From NCBI GenBank assembly GCA_014361165.1, contig JACIWD010000150.1:1-8135 (forward strand): DNA of 8,135 bases, in the 5' to 3' direction. Source of the DNA: Candidatus Mnemosynella bozhongmuii. GTDB lineage: Archaea; Halobacteriota; Archaeoglobi; Mnemosynellales; Mnemosynellaceae. The position numbers were made by a program, and so were the translations under genes. Under the pieces are notes generated by a model, which worked only from the letters and a program-made list of their open reading frames with translations, was not told the origin of the DNA and searched no databases. Below are positions 1-5,738 of the stretch, one piece after another. Every line of letters begins with the position of its first letter. Positions within the stretch are counted from its first letter, which is position 1.

Positions 1-1121
1 TGCCTTCACTGGAGTTCAGAGGTATCGAGTTCAAAACTCCTGTTGCAATCTCATCGATTGCGGGCGTCACAGATGCATCCTTCGGGAATCTTCTCTCAGA
101 CTATGTTGGAGCTGTTTTCCTCGGTGGTTTCAGCATTGATGAGAGAACAATTTTTGCTTCGAGAAAAATTGCATCAAGAGGAAGAAAGGAGTTTTTATTT
201 GAGGATCCCATTGAGAGAATTGCCGAAGAGCTTGAGAAGGTCAGAGGTTATGTTCCTGCTGTGAATGCAAGAGCTTCTGAGAAGAGCTCTCTTCTGGAGC
301 TCGCCGAAATATGCTCTCAGAAAAACGCAATTCTGGAAATAAACGCGCACTGCAGACAGAAAGAAATTGTTGAGGCTGGAAGCGGTGAGGCACTTCTGAA
401 GAGAGCAGAAATTATTGAGGAGTGGGTCAGGGAGATTAAAAAGATGGATGTCATCGTCTCTCTCAAGATCAGAAGCGGTGTTGTGGATGAAGTGGCTCTT
501 GCGAGAAAGATGGAGAAAGCAGGTCTGGACATTCTTCATGTTGATGCAATGGGAGAGAGAGGAGCGGATTTGAATGCAATAAGGAGGATCAGAAATTCAA
601 CGGAGCTCTTCATCATAGGAAACAATTCCATAAGATCTTTCCCTGATGCAAAAGAGATGCTCGCTCGAGGAGCAGATATGGTATCCCTTGCAAGAGCTGT
701 TCTGGAAAATCCCTCGGTTTTGAAGGAGATTCATGAAGGGATTGAGGGGCAGCTCTCAGAAATGGGATGGTATAATGCTCCAAAACATCTTTGCAGAGGA
801 GGGGATCTCAGAGCTCTGGCCTTTTGCTGCCCTCCTTTCGGTGAGTGCTCCTTGAGGAGAGCTTTAAAAGAGTTTGGAATCTCTGAAGAGAGATACATCC
901 TCCTGAAAAGATCTTTCGCTCAGCTGAAGGGAATTGAAGATGATGACATTACGTGCTTCGGAAATATCGTGTGGTGCTGCAAGATAACAAAACCCTGTTT
1001 CCGAAGGGATGAGGCTCTCAGAAGAAAGGAGATGAGTCCGCGAGACTACATGGAGATGAAGAGGGAGCTCTCAGAATTTCTTCTGAGGTGTCTGAGAAAT
1101 GAGGGATGTGATTGCTGTTAA
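1..1121 (+). CDS. Dus-like TIM-barrel flavoprotein with methanogenesis marker 9 Cys-rich C-terminal domain (5' end at window edge)
   Basis: The frame is open from the first base to the TAA at 1119-1121. Bases 1-2 are TG, so the codon straddling the edge is NTG. It is probably the start, because the next residues (PSLEFRGIEFKTPV) look like the N-terminus of a Dus/DHOD-type barrel; this would give about 373 aa. An internal GTG at 261 is too late, since it would cut off the first barrel strands (AGVTDASFG). Seen, in that numbering: INAHC with Cys118 at the position of the Dus catalytic Cys, LKIRSG (Lys156, Arg158), His180, and an FMN-phosphate-type SLARAVLENP segment. The last ~110 residues carry 12 cysteines, including CRGGDLRALAFCCPP and TCFGNIVWCCK, and end in CDCC. 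This matches the marker-9 domain known from methanogens and relatives. A bound flavin and an Fe-S or metal site are inferred; the substrate is unknown. The 3' end overlaps the next gene by 23 bp. I am sure of the family but not of the function. Confidence 0.88.
   Translation, partial: PSLEFRGIEFKTPVAISSIAGVTDASFGNLLSDYVGAVFLGGFSIDERTIFASRKIASRGRKEFLFEDPIERIAEELEKVRGYVPAVNARASEKSSLLELAEICSQKNAILEINAHCRQKEIVEAGSGEALLKRAEIIEEWVREIKKMDVIVSLKIRSGVVDEVALARKMEKAGLDILHVDAMGERGADLNAIRRIRNSTELFIIGNNSIRSFPDAKEMLARGADMVSLARAVLENPSVLKEIHEGIEGQLSEMGWYNAPKHLCRGGDLRALAFCCPPFGECSLRRALKEFGISEERYILLKRSFAQLKGIEDDDITCFGNIVWCCKITKPCFRRDEALRRKEMSPRDYMEMKRELSEFLLRCLRNEGCDCC
1085..1090 (+). promoter_or_regulatory. 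Shine-Dalgarno site for the CitG-like gene
   Basis: GAGGTG lies 8 nt before ATG 1099 and is fully complementary to the archaeal 16S rRNA 3' tail. It sits inside the 3' end of the preceding gene, supporting internal re-initiation in the overlapping operon and fixing 1099 as the start. Confidence 0.7.
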
Positions 1122-1935
1122 GGCAGTTCTTTCAATGCTTCTCGAAGTCTCCGCAAACCCAAAGCCCGGGAATGTTGACAGAGAACATGACTTTGAGGAT
1201 ACCAGATACGAGCACTTCATAACTTCAGCAGCTTCCTGCTATCCCGTCTTTCTTGAGATGGTTGGAAGGAGAGGGGGACTGGGAATGTGGATAAGAAAGC
1301 TTGTTGGAGCCAGCAGAAGTCTGAGGGGAGGGGGAAATACCCATCTGGGAACCTTCATCATCATGTCTCCTCTTGTCATGTCCGCGGATGATGCGAGAAT
1401 ATTTGAGGTTGCCTCGGAGATAGTAAAGCGAAGCACACCGGAAGATGCCGTGAATCTCTATCTCGCAATCCGCGAATCAGGAGCGTATCTTCCTCCTTCG
1501 GAGGAACTCTCTGTTTTCGATGATGAATCGCTTAAAAGGATAGAGGATGAGAGAATAACACTCTACGATATCCTTTCAATCTCCTCTTCGTATGACATGA
1601 TTTCGGATGAGCTGGTGAATGGATTCAGAAGGGTGAGGAGATATTCTGAAATTCTGAGGGACTTCTGGAATTACGGGGTGAATGAGGCAATAGTGAGAAC
1701 ATACATCCGGATGCTCTCGGAAGAGGAGGACAGTTTCATCAGAAACAAGCACGGGCCTCTTGTTGCTGAGGAAGTGAGAAGAAAGGCTGAAGAAGTTTTC
1801 CGTGATTTCAGCATGGAGAGGCTCAGGGAATTTGATGAGATGCTGCTTGAAAGGAGAATCAATCCAGGTTCTTCAGCAGATATAATATGCGGTGCAATAT
1901 TCATAAATCTTCTCGGGGGTGCAAGGGTTGATTGA
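1099..1935 (+). CDS. CitG-like (COG1767) triphosphoribosyl-dephospho-CoA synthase family protein
   Basis: This 278-aa, mostly helical protein has no signal peptide or membrane segments. It carries the family marks: PKPGNVDREHDFEDT (residues 21-35), GGGNTHLGT (77-85) and a C-terminal PGSSADIICGAIFINLL (256-272). Bacterial CitG uses ATP as ribosyl donor to build the citrate lyase prosthetic-group precursor through an alpha-glycosidic bond. Here the motifs differ from citrate-lyase CitG: NVDREHDFED replaces LVDRxNxGAHxDM, and NTHLG replaces NTHKG. No citrate lyase genes are nearby. This archaeal-type branch is known from H4MPT gene sets, including methylotrophic bacteria, where as I recall it is called orf19. 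I infer a ribosyl or phosphoribosyl transfer role in H4MPT synthesis. The start at ATG 1099 is backed by GAGGTG. It overlaps the upstream gene by 23 bp and the downstream gene by 8 bp, so the three are probably translated from one mRNA. Confidence 0.88.
   Translation: MRDVIAVKAVLSMLLEVSANPKPGNVDREHDFEDTRYEHFITSAASCYPVFLEMVGRRGGLGMWIRKLVGASRSLRGGGNTHLGTFIIMSPLVMSADDARIFEVASEIVKRSTPEDAVNLYLAIRESGAYLPPSEELSVFDDESLKRIEDERITLYDILSISSSYDMISDELVNGFRRVRRYSEILRDFWNYGVNEAIVRTYIRMLSEEEDSFIRNKHGPLVAEEVRRKAEEVFRDFSMERLREFDEMLLERRINPGSSADIICGAIFINLLGGARVD
1915..1921 (+). promoter_or_regulatory. Shine-Dalgarno-like GGGGGTG deciding the DUF447 start
   Basis: GGGGGTG is one mismatch from GGAGGTG and lies 6 nt before TTG 1928. 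If GTG 1919 were the start, this sequence would overlap the start codon and nothing SD-like would precede it. It therefore favours TTG 1928. Confidence 0.5.
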
Positions 1936-2503
1936 GGAGTTCGGGATTGAAAATGGCATTTACGAGGTAATTGTCACAACAAAAGACCTCTTCAATGAAT
2001 ACAATGCTGCTCCGATGGGCCTGATAGCTGATGACTCCGGATTTCATTTCATGATATACACCGACACAAGAACCTTCACAAACATCGTTGAGACAGAGGA
2101 GCTCTGCGTGAACTTTGTGTTTGACCCTCTTCTCTATGTTCGCTCAGCGTTCACAAGAATTCCGAGAGAGGAGTTCGAGGAGAGGGATGGAGTGGTCTTT
2201 CTGAGGGATGCGGATGCCTGGATATGGGGCAGGGCAGAAGTCTCCGATGAGGGAGAACCGAGAAGAGTGGAGTTCATTCCGGAGAAATCAGAAGTTCTCA
2301 GAAGAGTCGTCAGACCTGTTAACAGAGGATTCAACTCGATCATAGAGGCCACAATACATGCCACACGTCTTGTTCTGAGCGGTGATGAGAGATATCTTGA
2401 GCGGATCAGACATCATTTTGCAATTGTTGAGAAATGCGGGAGTTCGAGAGACAAGGAGGCGATGGAGGAGCTTAAAAAATACATTGAAGAGTTCTCAAAA
2501 TGA
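1928..2503 (+). CDS. DUF447 family FMN-binding split-barrel protein
   Basis: From TTG 1928 the protein is 191 aa and begins MIEEFGIENGIYEVIVTT, the usual DUF447 opening; GTG 1919 would add three residues but lacks an SD. The family (COG2457) has an FMN-binding split-barrel fold, with the nucleotide-binding half in the first ~120 residues. Visible motifs are YNAAPMGL (about residue 26), DTRTFTNI, RGFNSIIEATIHATR in the C-terminal half, and a final helical VEKCGSSRDKEAMEELKKYI. No signal peptide or membrane segment is present. DUF447 genes recur in H4MPT-linked clusters of methylotrophic bacteria and in methanogens, and as far as I know the reaction is unassigned. A flavin-dependent reduction of a pterin intermediate is my inference. 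It is the third gene of the overlapping run, with its 5' end in the CitG-like gene. Its TGA at 2501-2503 lies inside the 3' end of the convergent PHP gene. Confidence 0.87.
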   Translation: MIEEFGIENGIYEVIVTTKDLFNEYNAAPMGLIADDSGFHFMIYTDTRTFTNIVETEELCVNFVFDPLLYVRSAFTRIPREEFEERDGVVFLRDADAWIWGRAEVSDEGEPRRVEFIPEKSEVLRRVVRPVNRGFNSIIEATIHATRLVLSGDERYLERIRHHFAIVEKCGSSRDKEAMEELKKYIEEFSK

Positions 2504-3127
2504 GATTCCAAGCTTCTTCTTCATGTTATTCAGCGAAGCCCTTGCATAAACACTCAGGGGGGTTCTCCTCCCTCCAGAGCTTGTTAAACCTTTTCTTATT
2601 TCTTCGAGAACATCCTCAGAGGATGAGAGGGTGTAACCGAATCCAACGCACTCCGCAGAATGTGCATCACTCCCTCCGGTCTGACCAATTTTTAGCATTT
2701 CCGCCAGCTTCCTTGCTTTCGCATTGTTAACTCCTATCAGAAATCTCGAATTAAAGGTCTCCACACCATCCACTCCTTCCGGAATCTCTCCAATTCCGTG
2801 ATGAAGCCTGTAAAACGGGTGCGGGACAACGCAAATACCACCCATCTCATGAATCTCCTCCATGACATCCTGAAGAGCTCTGCTCTTTATCTCCTCCTCA
2901 ATCCCGAGAGCTAAAAGGTGACCTCTATCAGTCGATATCTCGGCTCCCGGAATGACTATCAGCTCTCTCTCCTCCTTTCTTGCTTTTAGAGCACCTTTTA
3001 TCGTATCATGATCTGTTATCGCTATTCCTCTGAGCCCTCTCTTCTTTGCAAATTTCAGAACATCTTTCAGAGATGCCGTGCAATCATATGAATACTCGGT
3101 GTGAACATGCAGATCAAATCTGAACAT
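2495..3127 (-). CDS. PHP-domain metal-dependent phosphoesterase
   Basis: This is a 210-aa protein from ATG 3127-3125. A TTG directly upstream (3130) would add one residue, but the TATA box predicts transcription starting at about 3127, so ATG is preferred. The complete PHP metal-ligand series is present in ATG numbering: His7 and His9 (DLHVH), Asp39-His40 (TDHDT), Glu63 (PGAEIS), His70, His103 (VPHPF), Asp154 and His156 (GSDAHS). It is a compact single-domain phosphoesterase of the COG0613 type, whose characterised relatives remove phosphates from nucleotides or short RNA with divalent metals. The substrate cannot be read from sequence. It shares a 37-bp intergenic region with the divergent DHPS-like gene, so a role in the same pathway is possible, for example dephosphorylating a ribosyl-5-phosphate intermediate. 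Its 3' end overlaps the DUF447 gene by 9 bp, tail to tail. No transmembrane segment is visible, so it should be cytoplasmic. Confidence 0.9.
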   Translation of the reverse strand: MFRFDLHVHTEYSYDCTASLKDVLKFAKKRGLRGIAITDHDTIKGALKARKEERELIVIPGAEISTDRGHLLALGIEEEIKSRALQDVMEEIHEMGGICVVPHPFYRLHHGIGEIPEGVDGVETFNSRFLIGVNNAKARKLAEMLKIGQTGGSDAHSAECVGFGYTLSSSEDVLEEIRKGLTSSGGRRTPLSVYARASLNNMKKKLGISF

Positions 3128-3134
3128 CAAAGGA

Positions 3135-3142
3135 TTTATCTT
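3135..3142 (+). promoter_or_regulatory. Weak TATA-like box for the DHPS-like gene
   Basis: TTTATCTT follows a purine-rich AAAGGA that could serve as a BRE. Its centre lies about 27 bp before GTG 3165, the spacing expected for a leaderless archaeal start. The match to a TATA box is only fair. Confidence 0.35.
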
Positions 3143-3150
3143 CGGAAGGA

Positions 3151-3158
3151 GTATATAA
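3151..3158 (-). promoter_or_regulatory. TATA box for the PHP gene
   Basis: Read on the minus strand, this is TTATATAC. Its centre is about 27 bp upstream of ATG 3127, the normal TATA-to-start distance in archaea, so the mRNA is probably leaderless. It is too close to GTG 3165 (7-14 bp) to serve the plus-strand gene. Confidence 0.55.
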
Positions 3159-3164
3159 CTTCAT

Positions 3165-4607
3165 GTGAAGATTCTTCTCGTCACCGGAAAGCTTGCGGAA
3201 AAGGATGTCCGGGAAGTTGCAGGGGGAATTGCAGAGGTTCTCGTTCTCGATGTTGACGTTGCGTCGTTCATAACTCCAAAACTCCTTGAGAGAGCTCTTG
3301 AGAGAAGAGGGGAGAAATGGGACCTCGTTCTCATTCCGGGTTACTGTTCCGGTGATTTCAGCTATCTTGAAAAGAAGTTTGGCTTTCCAGTCAGAAAGGG
3401 TCCGAAATCAGCTCTCGATATACCTCTTGTTCTTGAGAATCTCGACTCAATCGAGCTCTCCTCAGAGAGACCTGCGGATGAAGTTCTGGTGGAGCTGAAA
3501 TTAAAATCTGTGAGAGAAGAGCTTGAGGAAGCAGAGAAATCGGCAAGATTCTCTTTTGAACTTTCCGGAGTTAAAATTGGCGGAGATTCAAGGATGAAAA
3601 TTCTCGCTGAAATTGTCTCTGCAGACAGGATGAGCGAGAGAGAGCTTGAGGAGAGAGTTGAATATTATGCCTCCTCGGGAGCAGACATCATAGACCTCGG
3701 AATTTCTCTTGACGCCTCATCTGAAGACGTTCGAAGAGTGACGAAGTTTGTGTCCTCCATCTTCTCACCCATCTCTGTTGACACACTCTCACCGAGATTA
3801 ATAGAGGCAGCTCTTCCCCATGTCGATCTTGTTCTCAGTCTTGACGAGAGCAACATGGAGAATGTCGGGAAGAGGCTCTCCTCATACGAAACAGCAGCCG
3901 TGATTCTTCCGGGTAAAAGAGGTCTTCAGGAAAATGTTCAGAGAGCGCAAGACCTGGGAATTGAGAAAATAATTGCAGATCCGGTTCTCCATCCCCCGAA
4001 CCTCGGATTCATGAGATCTCTTCTGAACTATTTCGAATTTCACTCATCCAATCCGGAGATTCCACTCCTGTTTGGAGCTGGGAATGTATCCGAACTCATA
4101 GATGCCGATTCCCCTGGAGTTCATGCAATTCTTGCAGTTTTAGCCCATGAAGTTGGAGCATCGATTCTTTTCACTCCAGAAAGCAGTCCAAAATGCAGAA
4201 ATGCTGTCAGAGAGCTCAGGGTGGCCTCTGAAATGGTGAAGATTGCGTCAAAAAGAAACTCTCCTCCAAAGGATCTGGGGATAGACCTTCTCATTCTGAA
4301 GGAGAAAAGGAGATATGAGGAGAATTTTGATGTCAGAGAACCGGTAATAGAGGCTGAGGAGAGAGAGGAGTGGACTCCTGATCCCAGAGGAAGCTACAGG
4401 ATCGCGGTGAAGGACGGAGAGATATACCTCATCGGAGAGAGATTCACGATTAAGGGAAGGAGCGCGAAGGCAATACTCGACAGGCTCATAGAGATTGGAG
4501 GTGTCTCTCTGCTGGAGCATGTATCCTATCTTGCAAGGGAGCTCACAAAAGCCGAGCTCTCCCTAAAATTTGGAAGGAGCTATATTCAGGATACATACTC
4601 AATATAA
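3165..4607 (+). CDS. Dihydropteroate synthase-like protein (DUF6513 - DHPS-like barrel - DUF4346), probable H4MPT biosynthesis
   Basis: This 480-aa protein has three parts. Residues 1-125 form a small alpha/beta N-terminal domain (MKILLVTGKLAEKDV, LVLIPGYCSGD). Residues ~140-375 form a DHPS-type TIM barrel with GADIIDLG (172-179) and ISVDT (203-207). Residues ~404-480 form the DUF4346 tail with DPRGSY, EHVSYLARELTKAE and a KFGRSYIQD end. Folate DHPS is about 280 aa and has neither extension. The canonical first loop NxTPDSFSDGG is replaced by AEIVSADRMSERE, so the aromatic partner is probably not free p-aminobenzoate. This architecture is that of archaeal MJ0107-type proteins, which I recall as candidates for joining the pterin pyrophosphate to ribofuranosyl-aminobenzene phosphate. 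The start must be GTG 3165: an in-frame TAA lies at 3156-3158, no other start lies between, and the ATG at 3163 is followed at once by TGA. AAGGAG (3146-3151) is 13 nt away, rather far for an SD. Confidence 0.9.
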   Translation: MKILLVTGKLAEKDVREVAGGIAEVLVLDVDVASFITPKLLERALERRGEKWDLVLIPGYCSGDFSYLEKKFGFPVRKGPKSALDIPLVLENLDSIELSSERPADEVLVELKLKSVREELEEAEKSARFSFELSGVKIGGDSRMKILAEIVSADRMSERELEERVEYYASSGADIIDLGISLDASSEDVRRVTKFVSSIFSPISVDTLSPRLIEAALPHVDLVLSLDESNMENVGKRLSSYETAAVILPGKRGLQENVQRAQDLGIEKIIADPVLHPPNLGFMRSLLNYFEFHSSNPEIPLLFGAGNVSELIDADSPGVHAILAVLAHEVGASILFTPESSPKCRNAVRELRVASEMVKIASKRNSPPKDLGIDLLILKEKRRYEENFDVREPVIEAEEREEWTPDPRGSYRIAVKDGEIYLIGERFTIKGRSAKAILDRLIEIGGVSLLEHVSYLARELTKAELSLKFGRSYIQDTYSI

Positions 4608-4626
4608 ATCGCATAATAATAGACAA

Positions 4627-4637
4627 TATTTAAATAC
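4627..4637 (+). promoter_or_regulatory. TATA box of the AbrB-PhoU regulator gene
   Basis: TATTTAAATAC is a strong archaeal TATA box, preceded by purine-rich ATAGACAA. Its centre is about 28 bp before ATG 4660, so transcription should begin at or just before the start codon. This gives the regulator its own, near-leaderless transcript. Confidence 0.65.
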
Positions 4638-4659
4638 CGTGAATTAGAAGAGAGTATTG

Positions 4660-5673
4660 ATGAAGCGTTCTGAATACAGAAAACTTCAGTTTATAGGTGG
4701 CTCGAGTTTTATGGTAAGTCTTCCCAAGGACTGGGTAGAAAAATTCAATCTAAAACAGGGAGACACTCTTCTGGTTAGCGTCGAAGAAGAGGGCTCAATA
4801 AGAATAATTCCCAGCAGCCTGATAGGCAGAGCTGAACCACCGGAGAGAGCGGTTATTGAGCTTCCGAAGCTTAAAGATCCTGAGAGATTCAAGAGAGAGA
4901 TTTTTGCATACTACATCCTCGGAATTGACCAGATTGAGATAAATCTCAAGGAAAGGATTGCTCCGGATTTCATGAGCGTTCTGAATGAGGTAACGAGGTC
5001 TCTCATAGGAATAGAGATAACGAGCATGGAGGATAAGAAGATCACTCTCAGCTGTCTGACTTCAAAGGATTTGTCCATAGACAGCGTTCTCATAAGAATG
5101 AAGCAGCTCGTGAATACGATCATAGATGGAATGATGAGCTATCTTGAGAATCGTGATGAGAGAGTTCTTCAGAGTATCTTTGACATGGAGGAAGATGTTG
5201 ACCGCTTCTACATGCTGAGCGTGAGGCTCGAGAACATAGGCATGAGGAGGATGCACGATTCTGGCCTGAGTTCCTGGGATTTCCTCAGAATGCTTCTCGG
5301 TCACAGGCTTATAACCAAATGCATCGAAGAGATCTCGGACGAGCTCATGAAAATTTTTGAACATCTCAAAGAGCTGGAGGACTCTCCCGGATTCAGAACT
5401 GTTCTGAGCGGAGAGCTCGAATCGATTAAATCCTGCTTTGATGTTGCCATGAGCGCATTTCTGGAGGAGGATCTTGAGAGAGCGCATGAATCCTACGAGC
5501 TCGGGAAGATGATAGAGGAGAGACTCAGGAAAGAGTCCGAGAACTCGAACTCTCAGAGAGATGTGAGAATGAAACTTATTCTGATGAGCATGATAGAGCT
5601 CTGCAGAATTCTGAGGACGATTTCAGAAATTTCCATAAACAGAAGTGTGAGGGCAACTCTGAGAAAACTATAA
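4660..5673 (+). CDS. AbrB-PhoU fusion regulator (putative phosphate-uptake regulator)
   Basis: This is a 337-aa protein from ATG 4660. A TTG directly upstream (4657) would add one Met, and the TATA spacing fits either. Residues 1-50 form a SpoVT/AbrB swapped-hairpin DNA-binding domain (FIGGSSFMVSLPKDWVEKF, then LKQGDTLLVSVEEEGSIRIIP). From about residue 105 the protein is all helical, with two PhoU-like bundles. MEEDVDRFYML (~175-185) carries the acidic PhoU-type motif, and the second bundle ends in ELCRILRTISEISINRSV. PhoU proteins bind metal clusters through such acidic motifs and tune phosphate transport or sensing; the AbrB-PhoU fusion is a common archaeal form. No pst or pho transporter gene is adjacent, so the target is not visible here. 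It has its own promoter and is followed by a hairpin, so it is probably monocistronic. The family call is firm; control of phosphate genes is by analogy. Confidence 0.88.
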   Translation: MKRSEYRKLQFIGGSSFMVSLPKDWVEKFNLKQGDTLLVSVEEEGSIRIIPSSLIGRAEPPERAVIELPKLKDPERFKREIFAYYILGIDQIEINLKERIAPDFMSVLNEVTRSLIGIEITSMEDKKITLSCLTSKDLSIDSVLIRMKQLVNTIIDGMMSYLENRDERVLQSIFDMEEDVDRFYMLSVRLENIGMRRMHDSGLSSWDFLRMLLGHRLITKCIEEISDELMKIFEHLKELEDSPGFRTVLSGELESIKSCFDVAMSAFLEEDLERAHESYELGKMIEERLRKESENSNSQRDVRMKLILMSMIELCRILRTISEISINRSVRATLRKL

Positions 5674-5703
5674 TTTTGTTCGATTTTCGAAACAAAATTT
5701 TTT
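5672..5703 (+). terminator. Hairpin plus T-run after the AbrB-PhoU gene (possible terminator or operator)
   Basis: AATTTTGTTCGA (5672-5683) pairs with TCGAAACAAAATT (5687-5699), with one bulged base and a 3-nt loop. It runs directly into T residues up to 5703. The stem begins in the stop codon of the regulator gene. The structure looks like an intrinsic terminator, but being AT-rich and next to a probable promoter it could equally be a protein-binding dyad. Confidence 0.4.
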
Positions 5704-5706
5704 AAG
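5698..5706 (+). promoter_or_regulatory. TATA-like box of the fprA operon
   Basis: TTTTTTAAG preceded by ACAAAA (BRE-like) would place transcription start at about 5726-5730, a few bases before or at the SD of fprA. Two dyads flank it (5678-5693 and 5706-5720), which suggests a regulated promoter. The box is inferred by position and AT-richness. Confidence 0.4.
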
Positions 5707-5728
5707 TTTTCACGAAAAACTCTATTTT

Positions 5729-5735
5729 GGTGATG
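5729..5735 (+). promoter_or_regulatory. Shine-Dalgarno site for fprA
   Basis: GGTGATG, matching the right part of GGAGGTGATCC, lies 3 nt before ATG 5739. A second in-frame ATG at 5757 has no such site, so 5739 is the better start. Confidence 0.55.
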
Positions 5736-5738
5736 TGA

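Noticed and set aside
43..264. 73-codon plus-strand frame at the left edge
   Set aside because: Overlaps the Dus-like gene in another frame and lacks conserved motifs.
261..1121. GTG 261 as start of the first gene
   Set aside because: The same frame is open to the left edge and encodes conserved barrel strands (AGVTDASFG, VFLGGFS); an NTG codon at the edge is a better start.
1099..1935. Citrate lyase accessory gene citG
   Set aside because: No citrate lyase subunits are nearby, and the signature motifs match the archaeal H4MPT-associated branch.
3151..3158. TATATAAC as plus-strand promoter of the DHPS-like gene
   Set aside because: It is only 7-14 bp from GTG 3165, and that start is fixed by an in-frame stop; the spacing fits the minus-strand gene instead.
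5062..5487. 141-codon minus-strand frame
   Set aside because: Shadow of the PhoU domain coding region; the translation shows no family features.
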